The position numbers and the translations under genes are program-made. A DNA stretch of 64,000 nt, taken from Albugo candida. Its lineage: Eukaryota; Oomycota; Peronosporomycetes; Albuginales; Albuginaceae. The DNA lies in the NCBI GenBank assembly GCA_905220665.1, contig CAJNAR010000170.1, forward strand, positions 310,001 to 374,000, read 5' to 3'. A model generated the notes under the pieces. The model searched no databases. It was given only the letters and a program-made list of their open reading frames with translations, and was not told the origin of the DNA. This document shows, piece by piece, positions 1 to 11,080 of this stretch. The number at the start of each line of letters is the position of its first letter. The first letter of the stretch is position 1.

Positions 1-47
1 AAAGGTAGTTGAAAAAGCAGCTAACAGTGTAATGATATCCTTGACAA
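1..47 (+). repeat. 3' tail of a tRNA-derived SINE, cut by the window edge
   Basis: Bases 2-47 match bases 11018-11064, the 3' end of the complete SINE described below, with only a few differences and one indel. Both copies end in CCTTGACAA. The body and promoter boxes would lie left of the window. Two copies in the same orientation 11 kb apart show that this is a dispersed family. Without the left flank its target-site duplication cannot be checked. Confidence 0.75.
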
Positions 48-2940
48 TCTAAGAGCGGATAACTTTGATGTAACAAAATGCGTATTAGCATAAGTAACAA
101 AATAAAGAGTTCCCTTTCTGAGAACATGGAAAGATGTTTACAACATTCTAGATGTGGGAGGTAACGTAAGCATTCCCCTTACCTAATCATTACATGTATT
201 CTAAAAAAATTGCGAATAGTTATGCGCAACGTTATTCTTATACCAGGGTTACACACATTCCTGAGTATATAAATTGTTAACGATTCCAAATTTTTGGAAG
301 CTTGAATGCAATAGGCTGAAATAAACATATACGAGCACTTTAATGAGAAAACGAATACTTTCATGATTATAAGTTTAACAATCTCAAGTAACAAATTGAT
401 TTAGCCGCCAGCAATGTGCTCCTCTATTCAAATCTTTGCTTACTTGCAGTAAGGTACGAAGGAAGAGATCAGTATGCATGTGTCTCTGAACAATCGATCA
501 TAGATGCATCTACTCCTATCTCTGAGTCAGGCAAACGCAAATGTAACAAGGCCACCAAGAATAAGTCGAATCGACTTACTATTCAGGAGCACTTGTGAAA
601 ACATCTGACTAGGCTTTCAACATCAATCGATCTTGTTTACAGTGCACAAAAGAGGTACGATGAAGCCTGCCGTGAGATTGTAAGGTCATGTCGTTCATAT
701 ATGCCCTTTTTTTTATCAATTCCCGAGCATAGCGTACTATATAAAAGCACTGATATTTAGCAGTTGCGTTGCGATCAGTAGTTCTGAACTGAATTGAATG
801 ACATGGTCTATTCTCCCCGTCTTTCGTTCGACTGCGGGCCACACCTTTGCTAGCTTAGCGATGTCTTTGACCATGAAACTGGGCACGTGAAGACTTTGAC
901 TGTGAACCATCACTCCATCACTCTAGCTTTATCTATATCTCATAGTTCCGTGACTTTTGATTGAGCAAGAGCGCAACAGAATTACTGTGGAGATTGAAAC
1001 GCGCATATTGTAGAGGTCCGCACTTTGATTTGGTCGTGACATTCACCTTTGCGCACTGTCCAGCAGACTATAATCGTCCCTATCGAACGTTATGCTCTCC
1101 ATCAAAGCACGCCAGTAATCTGAATTTGCTAAATCGTCGTTGCACAACTACTAATACCATTGGATTCAATGAGTGAACGATTGCATTCTACGTGAGATAA
1201 ACGGGCAAAATTTTCAAGAGAAATTGAACGAAGACTCATTACTCTTTATTATACTCAGTGAAGTTCTGTAAACATGTTTGCGGCGAGTTGACTCGAAAAA
1301 ACTCGATTAGCATTGATGTCTATCACAACTTTAGTGGTCGGTACATCGGTCGTCAAGTAATGGTCCTTCACTTTCATGGTAGAGATCGCGACTTCACAAT
1401 CACAAATTTGAATCTTCTATATGCGCCGCGGTGGGTGTCACAGAAAATTTGTTCCGGTAGACTGTGTATCCAGTACGTATTTGCATCTCCACTTTCATAT
1501 TGCATTGAATTCAATGGGAACATTTATAAGCCGTGAATTTGGCTCAGGACAGTATATCCTCATACCTGTTCGAAAGGCTACGAGTAGTCTTATAAAGTCT
1601 CTCTAAGATCTTGATACCTTACTATAGGATGGATGAAATTACCACAGTAACAATAGTTTACACATTCGCTCGCTAGGTTGACTTTGTGTTGGACTTGCTG
1701 GTCTTTTACGTTTGATATCCTCTCTACAGAAGTATAATGCAACTAGTTGCTGTTTGTCAGGAAATGCCGCCTTACTTCTCGATGATGGACGCAGCGAGGA
1801 ATGTTACTCGTCTGCTTAGCATGTACCCTTACAAAATCACGAATACCCAAGAACAAACTGTGAACCTAACTTTATAGACTCATTGATTCCACACAAAAAG
1901 TCAATGACATTCGCGTCACAAAGCTGCAAAATTCTCACGAACACAGCCAAAGCGCCACAAAAATGATAAAAAAGCGACATGGTTCCCGTTTCTTGCAAAA
2001 TGGCTCGATTCAGTCGTCTTTTTCATTTGTTATGTACTCAAACAGTGTTCTGTAGCGCGTGCGGGCCAACTTAGACGACGCATCACTCAAGCGTCAATCT
2101 TTTGTGAATAAGGGTTGCGAAGGATTTAAGATCGCGCAAGGAAATAAGACACAAAAGAAGATGCCAAAAGTAACGGTAACAGGGATCTCCCAGTTGCATC
2201 GTTTGGCCAAACACAGCTCAGAAGTGAAGTACCCACTGAAAAAAAACTCTGAAAACACAAACCTGCGATTTACTCGATGTGCCCAACATTGAGCGGCATT
2301 CTAAGACCCACCCGAAGAAGTTCGGCCTACCTGAGGGCACCAATTTTCGCACAACGATCGATTACGTCTTGCATTTAATAGGCTTCCCTCTTCTTCTTAC
2401 AATTTGAACTTGAGTCTGGAGGAAGTAAAGCCAGTCGTAGGAACAACAAAAAATGAGTTATACTTTTGCGTCGTAAGCAATTACAATACTTTACAGGAAA
2501 TAACACATTTTTATTGAGGGTGTGATATTGCCACAGACGTTTTGACTATTGCCATATAGTGCAGGACATCTATAACCATCAACTATTTTTGGGGTCGTTC
2601 GAACTGTATCACAGCCAGCAGAATTTAGTTTGATCAAAATCTGGCTCTGTCACAGGGAACTAGAGATAGAAAGCTATAAGATCAGAGAGCAGATTTATGT
2701 TTGGCCTATTTTTGGCGAAGATATGGGATTATTAAAACCGAGAGATTTAAAGGGATTTGCCTCAAGCAGCATGATTTTGGCCGGCCCAAAAATGAACCCC
2801 AAAAATAGGATAGCCAATCAGAGGACACCAAATCTCACATTATAGCCAATCCAATTACTCAACGTCAAGCTAATCAACAACGTATATATTCACTTAGCAC
2901 CTGTATAAACAGTCGATCCCCGTTGCAATTTAATTACAGA
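48..2940. other. Long AT-rich stretch with no gene seen
   Basis: Only short open frames (under about 95 codons) occur on either strand. None shows a recognisable motif, splice-linked continuation or repeat structure. I see no RNA gene. It is probably decayed repeat or intergenic sequence next to the transposon block. Confidence 0.5.
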
Positions 2941-2962
2941 TACAGTTTTTTTTAAGATCAAT

Positions 2963-5154
2963 TCATTCATTGATTGCCCCAATGACGTTGATGTCCATCA
3001 TGATAGAGTTGGAAACTCGACGGTGGGATCGGTATTTCTTCACGACGTATTCAGCAGCCTTCCCCGTCAAATCCTTCCGATATACATCCATGTATCGAAA
3101 AAATTTCTGTGCATGGCGTCGAATGGTTTTGAGGGGGACGGATTCCAGAGCCTTAGGAACTGTGCTAACCAGGCCTTTCCAGCTATAGTCGCAGTTTTTG
3201 CGAGCATAAACCTTGGCAGCACCCCAGAAGTTCTCAATGAAGGTTAACTCACAGTGAAACTTTGCATAAAATATTATCATGTGTCCAGCAGCAACGATTA
3301 GTTCTTCCAACATGCATTTCTGCTCCATGAAGCCATGTTCGTGGTCAATCGTATTTCTTGCACAGCACATTGTTGAGCCAAGGTACGTGTCATTGCAACG
3401 GAGGCACATTCCATCTTTCCACAGTCCTCTCTCAGTTAGAACCACTTCAATCCCTTTGGCAACCCTGAAAGAGATAGAAGGGTTAAAACATGATTCAATG
3501 GATAGCATTTCAGCCCAATCGCTCTTTCACCTCCAAGTGTAACATCAGGATGAGTTTGAGGGAAACACATTGGATGAATTGAGCCATCATTCATTCTCCC
3601 ATTGCGCATCTTCGGCTGTTTCCCACCTGATCCCAAACTCATTCTTTTCCCGACAAGGGCATCAGTAGCAAATGCAGCATGACTTGCAGATTTGTGAAAT
3701 GCAAAGAGGGCTTTGGATGTGGGGTACTGTGCCTCAAAGATTGGAATTGCACGATCTCTCACCTGTTTGAAAAGATCTTCACAAGTCCACCACCCATCAT
3801 AATTCTTGCCAGTATGCATAATAACACACGCTTCCTTTGGGTCGCTGGGATGCTCGAGCTGCTTCAGATCACTCAGTGATAGGCGACCCCAACATCAGAC
3901 AAGAATTCGCTGACATGGATTGATCTTCCAACTCTTTTTTTCGAAGTAGTTGCTGACTATCCTACAGCCATAGATTCTTCTGACCATCGTGTGTTACGAA
4001 AATGATCGGCTCTCCCACTGGCCAGGTTTCAATCTCCATCTCCTTCCCTGAGAAAATTGGCGTCTGGACTTCAAGATCCGCCATGCGCTTCAAGAAGATA
4101 GTACGGTATTCAAGAACGTCGTGGCGTTCATGCCCATCCACGAACATTCTTTGCGAACTTCGGAATACTGTAGTCCCAGTCTCTGCATCCATCGGATTGC
4201 GGTTTTACCAGACATCACTTTGGTGCTCCCTAAATTGGGAAGAATTTGATGATTGACATGCTCGGTGAATTCAGCGGGGTCGATTTTGAATTTGTTCTGA
4301 CGGAGATACAATCGAACCCTAGCAAGAACATCTTCATCCATCAAAAGGCTGCGTAACTTGACATGTTGGCCTTGCTTGCTGTTCGGAAGATCACCAGTGT
4401 CGAGATGCATGGCTCCCCAAGTGCGAGCAATGGACAAAATCATGATCCGTTACCGACTGCCTGGGAAACGACTCCCGAGGCTTGAATCTTCTGAACGAAT
4501 GAAGTATCATTAAACTAATGAAATGTCAATACAAAAAATTAACAACCTCAACTTACAGGATAGCCCTTTGAAAGGAGACGGAAGTAAGATGCGATAGCAG
4601 CCAGTCGTGCACGTTGAGCTTTGTTGGTTGTCTGTTTGGCCTTCTAGTCAAGTTTCAACATTCCAGCGGCCAGTTGTCCCTCGGTCTTGGTCATCAATTT
4701 TGTTATCATCCTAATCCTCGTCATCAGTTTGTCTGCTTTCGTTCTCATTGTCTGAACCAGCTTGTGCATCCTGAGTGATGAACTGAAAGTATGTCTCGAG
4801 TCGGCGAGAACCAAATGCAGCATTGCGGTTTTCTGCACGTTTTCGTCGTTGAGAACGGCTCGAGTTCCCAATGTACCGACCTGGACGGTTCGTAATAAAG
4901 TGTAATTTCAGTGCGGCAGAGTCTGCTTCATTATCAGCGAAACCCTCAGCCTCTTCGACCTCAAACTCTGAATCTTCGTCCACTTCCACCTCCATATCAG
5001 CAGGCCAAAAAATTGGCTTATTGAAATCGGGAGGCTGGCCAAGTTTTCTATCATATTTGCTAGGGTCGCATATCGTTCTGACAGCCTCAATTCGAACTTT
5101 TTTCGATGCCCTAATCAGTTTCAGCTGCTGTGAACGTTTTGTGGGTGGTGCCAT
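2963..5154 (-). pseudogene. Decayed DDE-superfamily transposase of a fungal/oomycete-type cut-and-paste element
   Basis: Four or more minus-strand frames read in order as one protein. From 5154 down there is an acidic N-terminal part ending in a GNSSRSQRRKR-like stretch. At 4443-4090 and 4192-3962 there is a helix-turn-helix-like part and the VDGHER region, with the first acidic residue in 'FVTHDG'. At 3819-3436 there is HTGKNYDGWW and 'FHKSASH'. At 3508-2963 the C-terminus has 'CELTFIENFWG', the final Glu block. The family is known from many fungi as a DDE endonuclease related to Tc1/IS630. In relatives I recall, the second block reads F-D-x-S-x-x-H, so the Asp appears replaced by His here. 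Frame breaks at about 4190, 3960-3820 and 3500 mean no intact product. Calling it one element is inference from order and strand. A 10-bp AGCCAATCAG near 2815 is inverted near 5265, which is too little to prove terminal repeats. Confidence 0.7.
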
Positions 5155-5382
5155 TGTGGTGGTAGCGACGGGGTGCAATGATAAATGTAAGGCGAACGCT
5201 GAAAAGAAAATAACCAAGAAATATATTATATATAATTGTTTCGGCATTGATCTACACTAATCCTGATTGGCTGAAAAACAAGTTTTTGTCAGGTTAAGAG
5301 TATAGGCTGCATAAAATTGAAATTTTTAATTTGGCTGCGAAAAATCAGGAGATGATGGTTATAGGTGTCTCGCACTATATAC

Positions 5383-5503
5383 TGATTTATTATTATTATT
5401 CAGCTAAATACGAAACGCCTCGCTACAATACAAAAATGTTATATAGTTCACACATTTCCATATGGCTTCAATATCATTTCTTCAACATGTTCCACTTTCA
5501 ACA
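5383..5503 (-). repeat. 3' LTR of the copia element
   Basis: 121 bp that on the minus strand starts TGTTGAAAGTGG and ends AATAAATCA, matching 9902-10022. A purine-rich tract (minus strand GATGGAGGAG, plus 5504-5513) lies directly upstream, as expected for plus-strand priming. That supports this boundary. Confidence 0.88.
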
Positions 5504-5513
5504 CTCCTCCATC
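5504..5513 (-). promoter_or_regulatory. Polypurine tract of the copia element
   Basis: On the minus strand this reads GATGGAGGAG immediately before the TGTTG start of the 3' LTR. Its position and all-purine run (apart from one T) fit a polypurine primer for plus-strand DNA synthesis. Confidence 0.7.
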
Positions 5514-6995
5514 GGACATCATTCTGTTTTTTGTCTCGCTGGCGTTATCGTTCAGCCCAACCAAGACCTTGAGCTCCTCCAGTCTAGGTGCTGGACCCGT
5601 TTTCGTCATGAGATCCGCAGGCATCCTGCAGCTTTCCAGGTAGGTGGGCATCAATAATCCATTCTTTGCGTGTGAGCTCACGAATTTGATTCTCACATCT
5701 ACGTGCTTCTATTTGGCAGTAGGTCTATCTCCTCCAATCAGCTTAAGCGCTTCCTGATTATCCACATATACTATCATAGGTTCGTTGCACTTCACTCCAA
5801 ATTCACCAAGCAACTCACGTAGTCCAAGCATTTGAACTACTACCACTGACGCAGCCGTAAGTTCTGCCTCCATTATCGATAATGAGACGCCACCTTGTCT
5901 TTTAGCCAGCCAAGTCACAGGCATTCCGTCCACAGTAATCCACCCTCCAGTAATTGATTTTCTCTCCGCTTTGTTAGCAGCAAGATCAGCGTCGCTGTAA
6001 CCTATGATGGTTACAAGTTTCTGGGCAACATTGTCCTGTCGCATTTGTAGACGTAGTGTCTTAGTTCCTTGCAGATATCTTGCAATTCTTTTCGCCAAAT
6101 TCCAGTCACCTGTTGTTGGTGAGTGTGTGCGCCTAGAGACCCGATGTACCGAATACGATATGTCAGGTCTGCTACAGCGTGACAGCCATAGTAAACCGCC
6201 CACTAAAGATTAAGAATTCTTGATCGTTACTTCCCTTCGTTGCAAATGTCCGGCAAATTTTCATCGGTCTCATCAACTTAATTGAACTTTTCCGCCTTTC
6301 CAAGATTTTCAACTGACAGATCTTGTAATTGATCAAAGAAGGTATTCACAAGTGATGAGTTCGTCGCTGTCACCAGTAGATCGTCAACATAGACACCAAC
6401 CACAATAATATCTCTCCGCGTGTTCTCGGTACACACACATATCGGTTAGGCATTGTGAAAATCTCAAACTTTTCAACTTCTTCTGGAGTAATTCGCTCCC
6501 CAACCACCACGCTTGTTTTAACCCATACAAGGCCTTCTTTAGTTCTAATGCGAGCTCACTCACACGACTTGTCTCCACCTGAGCAATAACATCTTTTCCA
6601 ATATCCATTCCCTTTGAAATATGCAAGTAGATGCTCAAGTCCGATCCTTTCTCGGCCCTAACGTATGCATTTGGAATGTCGCCGTGTTTAGCTGGCACAC
6701 GCCACTTTTGAGGTAGTGCCAATATTAGCATGACGCTTGACATGTCCATGAACGCCGCAAAAGTAATCCACAGGCCACTAACCGGGTCTTAAATCGCTCT
6801 AAATTACCGTCGCGTCTCTTTTTGTTTTGTAAACCCACTTAGTATGCAGGCTTTTGCATCGTCCGGTAAACTTACTACATTCCAGACGCCGTTTTGTTCC
6901 AGTGCACTAAGCTCTTCCCGCATCGCCACCTTCCACTGTTCCTTTTGAGTACTACGCATTGCTTGACCAAATTTTTGTTGATCTACGTCCCGCAT
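5514..6995 (-). pseudogene. Copia reverse transcriptase and RNase H region, broken
   Basis: At 6995-6804 a frame carries the start of the RT (EQNGVWNVV). At 6749-6384 the core reads 'HGDIPNAYVRAE' and 'ALYGLKQAWW', matching copia RT blocks. The YVDD region lies after a frameshift near 6384. At 6203-5709 is the RNase H domain (SRCSRPDISYSV, then EAELTAAS with the catalytic acid, then YVDNQEALKL). At 5696 the C-terminus reads PTYLESCRMPADLMTK and runs into the LTR. Frameshifts and stops separate all parts, so it is not functional. Confidence 0.85.
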
Positions 6996-7075
6996 GAGGT
7001 TGACAATACCTGCTCCAATATCTCAACTTCATATCTTCGTACTCTGCACATTTTCTTTAGCTGAATTTGTGCGCG

Positions 7076-8360
7076 TTACCGGTTTCTCTCTTGTCCTGCT
7101 CCTTTATTTTTCTTGTCTCGCAGTAAATCCTGAGTTATTTGCTTGTCCTGCTTTTTGTTGCCAAGAGTCTCGATGTTTTTCAAGTGTTGCGTAGTGATCA
7201 CTACGTGTTCATTCGGCAAATACACGCGGTATCCTTTCGTCGTATCTCCAATGCCAATGATTCCACCACGCTGGCCCCGTTGCGCAGAAGGATTCTTCCG
7301 TGGGTCACGAAAAACCGTGCACGGGGATCCAAAAGTAATAATCTCGCCGAATGTAGGTGTGGCATTCGTCAGAAATTGTAATGGTGAAACTCTGCCAGGG
7401 TTCACATTCGTGGGTGAGCGGTTTATAATGTATGCCGCATATTAAACTGCGTTTCCCCAAAATTAAAATGGCAATCCACACGCAAAAATCATGCACCAGG
7501 CCATATTTATAATGTTCGATGCATTCTTTCGAAGTTTCCGTTGCTTGCCTGATTCCTCGCCTCACTGCGTTGCCTGGCCAAACCGGTTTTCTTTCAGAGT
7601 AAATCAACGTTCGCATATTCTCCACCCGAATCGGTTCGTAAAACATGAATTTTACAATCGGATCGTTTCTCGAAACAAACCAAAAAAGTCTCAAATGTTT
7701 TCGCAGCGGCATCTTTTATCTTGGCTAAGAAAACCTGGACGTAATTACTTTTGTAATCCACAAAATTCACCATGTACCGTCCTCCAAGTCGATCTCTCGG
7801 TGTAAGTGGGCCCTATAAGTCAGAGCAAACAACTCCACCAATGCGTTCAATTGGAGAGTGCTCACCCGAATCAACCTTGGCATGTCGATTTCTGCTCTGC
7901 TTTCCTTGAGCACAGGTCAAACAGTTTTCACGACTGTGAACCGTAAGCTTGATTTCAGACGCAGAGTCCTTGGCTAATCGTTCGACAGCATCGTAATTAA
8001 GGTGTCCCAATTTTCTGTGAAACTCCATTAGTGATCCCTTTTGAACTGCACTCGAAAAACCATTTGGAAAATATTCGAAATTTCCATCAGCGGTCGCCAA
8101 AATGATGTCACGAACTTGGGAAACGTTTCGGTGAATTTTGGCCTTCGCATCGAGTACATTTTTCATCAGATCGACATCAAAACAACATTTTTGCCATCAT
8201 TGCTTGTGAGGACACGTTTTCCGGAATATGTCGTTAACGAGTACTTTTTCTCGTCTAAAATTTCATACGAGATAAGATTGTGCGTTAAGCCTTTGGCGTA
8301 ATAAAAGTTTGTGAGCTTCACTATCTTTTGTTCTCCCAACGCCATCACAGCCAGAATCAC
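7076..8360 (-). pseudogene. Copia GAG-pre-integrase and integrase region, broken
   Basis: Frame 8166-7813 has the zinc-binding integrase N-terminus (EFHRKLGHLNYDAVERLA, then C-L-T-C) of the GAG-pre-integrase type. Frames 7712-7305 and 7405-7076 contain degraded integrase core and C-terminal text with several frame changes. The domain order matches copia elements. The DDE residues cannot be read in one frame. Confidence 0.8.
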
Positions 8361-8434
8361 ATATCCTCTTTTGCCGATTTGTAAAGGCTTTCTATCTGGC
8401 TAAACGCAAGTGCGGTCAGCATCGTCCAAGTCGT

Positions 8435-9809
8435 CTAGCCATGTTTATCTCCAACCAGGTGGCGACTACAACCACTGTCTAAAATCCAGATTTGCTCATC
8501 ACAGCTCAGTACGTCCGGAATAGCCAGAGTGAGGTCCGCTTCATTCTTTTCTCGTTGATACGCTTTTGGACATTTAGCCTTCGAGTGACCCATTTCTCCG
8601 CAGATATGACATCGTCTCGTATCTTGAAACCGACGTTCTTGAATAGCGCTAACAACTTCCCTTCCGATTCGTTTATTTACTGCGCCTGACTCCCACGCTT
8701 GGGCAAAGTGTGTCAGCTCTTCCGCTTGTTTGAGGTAGTCTGTTCTGCGATCCTCCACCTTCGCCATTAAAACGATTCTCATCTCTTGAGAAGCATATTG
8801 AACAATATTGTTCAAAACGAGGTAGTCCGACCCGCCACCCGATACCTCACTCACTGCGTTGGAGTACATTAGGTGGTCTATCCATGACCTTCTCGCATCT
8901 TTAGGATGAGTAAATAAGTCCATTGCTTGAGCCGGCGTAGTGGTGCTTTTGAAAGCTTGTAACATCTTTTCCATGGCATGTTGGAGTGTCGGTACTTGGC
9001 TCCTCCAGGCTTCAATCTGCTTGTTGAAATATCTTTCGGCTATACCTTCAAGGTGATGGCCAAATAGATCAACCTTGACATCTTCAGGCCACGAAAACCC
9101 ACACGTATATTGAGCCATAACGATTTGCCTCTTAAATCTTCTCCCCCTTTCTAAAAAGCCAGATCCTAGACTCGATACAATTCCTTTCCGTCGAATGCTT
9201 TGATCTTCAACTCTTTTTGTCGCGCATCAGGAGATCTGAACGCAGCTGCACCACCGTTGCCTTGGTTCCCCCGAATGTTCGGCACTCCACCAACTCCATC
9301 GACATTGAATCTTTGGCGATCGTAGTCGCGTACACCATGTTCATGATGATGCTCGTTAACAAACTGCGGATGTACATATCGAAGTCTCTTTTCTCCTCGT
9401 TCCTTTCGGGAATGTCTGTTAGTGAATCAAGGTGCATCCGCGGACCGCGACCCAGTGCCGATTCAAACAAATTCGGACTCCTGTCTGGGCTCATGGATTG
9501 TTCTTCTGATATTCTCCTTGCCCTCTAATCCATTACCACATCCCTTCGGAGCTCAGACTACGATTCTTCTAGACGATCCAAACGACCAACCAGCCTATGC
9601 ATGAGCTGCACCAATTCGTTTTTGTCTTCTTTATCACCCCTATTCCTCTCCTGAAAAGTTTTCTTGTGTACGCCAACACCCACCGCCATGCTTTTCTCTT
9701 CTAGTACATCTACTACCCTGGCTCTCTCGTGGCCAGGAGTAGTCACTGTTGACGAGGCATTATTCTCGTCAACCTCATAGCCATGAACAAAGTCCGCCGT
9801 TGGGCTCAT
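8435..9809 (-). pseudogene. Copia gag and protease region, broken
   Basis: The ATG at 9809 opens an 83-codon frame. After frame breaks, a 227-codon frame at 9118-8435 carries a capsid-like region, a CCHC knuckle ([14 protein letters not shown]) and the protease active-site text [14 protein letters not shown], an Asp-Ser-Gly aspartic protease. This gag type is common in oomycete copia elements, from general knowledge. The frame at 9494-9207 probably belongs to gag, but I cannot place it firmly. Confidence 0.85.
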
Positions 9810-9817
9810 AACCTGTT
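9802..9817 (-). promoter_or_regulatory. Probable primer-binding site complementary to a Met-tRNA anticodon arm
   Basis: The minus strand reads AACAGGTTATGAGCCC. Its complement GGGCTCATAACC has the layout of a methionine tRNA anticodon stem-loop with CAT as anticodon. Copia elements are known to prime from a cleaved half-tRNA at this arm. The site overlaps the gag ATG at 9809 and lies about 85 nt inside the LTR edge rather than next to it. The LTR may therefore once have been longer, or the site may be fortuitous. Confidence 0.55.
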
Positions 9818-9901
9818 AAAATCTGGTCCTGTTACGACAGACACGACACAGGGAAGCGAACGAGAACACGGTCTTTAGTTTCCAATAGAAAAGTCGTATA
9901 T

Positions 9902-10022
9902 TGATTTATTATTATGTTTCAGCTAAATACGAAACGCCTCGCTACAATACAAAAATGTTATGTAATCCACGCATTTCCATGAGGCTTCGTTATCATTTCT
10001 TCAACATGTTCCACTTTCAACA
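9902..10022 (-). repeat. 5' LTR of the copia element
   Basis: 121 bp with TG...CA ends on the minus strand, matching the 3' LTR at 5383-5503. No matching 5-bp target duplication flanks the pair. Confidence 0.88.
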
Positions 10023-10429
10023 TACCTTGCGTCGTCTGGTTTTTCCAAAAGATGAAGAGATTGAAGGCAAGCAATGTAGTAAGGACCTACAAAAATATGG
10101 ATTGGAGACTCTGTTTTCTCGTTCTCCGATCTTATATCGCTGATTGCAGTCAGCGTATATGCTCAAAAGATAAAATCAGTTTCATCGCTGAAAACTTTTG
10201 AGCACTTTAGATAAAATTTGGAAAGTAAGATATATTAAATGTAGGAGGTCCTTAGTTCACTTTACTAGCTAGTCTAAGCCTTCTCGTTCTAAACGCCCAC
10301 AGCCACTAATCTATTGTCCAATAACTGAAAGTTGATTAGCCTGATGTGTTCCACACTGGTTCAGGGACATCAGCTTCAGTTGAAGGTGTCTATATTACTA
10401 GAATTAGACTAACTGACTTCTCTAGTTGC
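10023..10429. other. Spacer between copia and LINE elements, nothing seen
   Basis: There is no open frame with motifs and no RNA gene. It may contain the far 3' end of the LINE, whose exact boundary I cannot fix. Confidence 0.4.
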
Positions 10430-10806
10430 CTAGGCTATCTTAAATAACATATATACATATAAAAACGTTTCGAAAATACCTGTGAGAGTTGATACTATGT
10501 CCCTCGTTGCTAGTCCTGCAGTGCGGTAGCGTTCACCACTACAGTACGAGAGTGTGTCCATCGTGTAACGGATAGATGTTGAAAGTTGTAAAGTTGTTAA
10601 GTGGTAAGTTTGTAAAGTTGTAAAAATGGTCCAAAAGTACCGTGGTTTGCACATTGGTGTGCGCCACACTACGGTGAGTATAACCAGCCAACTAGGACTA
10701 GGATCTGAGTTGCACTTGCCGTTCCACTCGCCTGTGCCGGACCCGCAGCAATGATCTTCGACTTCTGAAAAAACCACCAATGATCCTTGCTTTGCGAGTT
10801 GATCCA

Positions 10807-10819
10807 TACCTTTGCAAGC
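10807..10819. repeat. Left target-site duplication of the SINE
   Basis: TACCTTTGCAAGC, identical to 11068-11080. Confidence 0.88.
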
Positions 10820-11067
10820 TAGGGGTCCGTACCCAGCTCAGTCGGTTAAGCACTTGAGCGCACGGACCCCCTGCCGGAGGTCGTTAGTTCGATCCCCGGC
10901 AGTGTGGGCAGCGGTTTGAGCCCACCCAAGCAATAAGCTTGGAAATATCTGCCTCCCTAGGTTTGAAGTCAGACTTAAGTGATATTCACACGGTCAGGGG
11001 CTCATGATAGGAGAAGGAAGGTAGTTGAAGAACCAGATAAACAGTGTAATGAAATCCTTGACAAAAG
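10820..11067 (+). mobile_element. tRNA-derived SINE inserted in the LINE
   Basis: 248 bp on the plus strand. Near the 5' end there is an A-box-like CAGCTCAGTCGG (10834-10845) and a B-box-like AGTTCGATCCC (10886-10896), the internal RNA polymerase III promoter layout of tRNA genes. A non-tRNA body and a tail ending in CCTTGACAAAAG follow. The tail recurs at positions 2-47. A perfect 13-bp direct repeat flanks the element. The insertion is antisense to the LINE. Movement presumably used LINE machinery in trans (inference). Confidence 0.88.
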
Positions 11068-11080
11068 TACCTTTGCAAGC
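11068..11080. repeat. Right target-site duplication of the SINE
   Basis: TACCTTTGCAAGC, identical to 10807-10819. Removing the SINE and one copy restores the LINE ORF2 frame across the junction. Confidence 0.88.

Larger units (their letters stand above)
5383..10022 (-). mobile_element. Ty1/copia LTR retrotransposon, full length but inactive
   Basis: Two 121-bp direct repeats with TG...CA ends bound a minus-strand element. The order is 5' LTR, primer site, gag with zinc knuckle, protease motif, GAG-pre-integrase, integrase, reverse transcriptase, RNase H, polypurine tract, 3' LTR. Integrase before reverse transcriptase is the copia order. The polyprotein is broken by many stops and frameshifts. 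The LTRs differ at about ten positions by eye (roughly 92% identical), so the insertion is not recent. No clear 5-bp target duplication is visible. The left end lies close to the N-terminal end of the decayed transposase. Confidence 0.9.

Noticed and set aside
2811..5272. Terminal inverted repeats of the DDE element based on AGCCAATCAG / CTGATTGGCT
   Set aside because: Only ten bases match and the flanking bases do not, which is expected by chance in 2.5 kb.
10826..10912. A stand-alone tRNA gene suggested by the A-box and B-box-like motifs
   Set aside because: No convincing acceptor stem closes, the sequence continues into a SINE body, and a perfect target duplication flanks the whole 248 bp.
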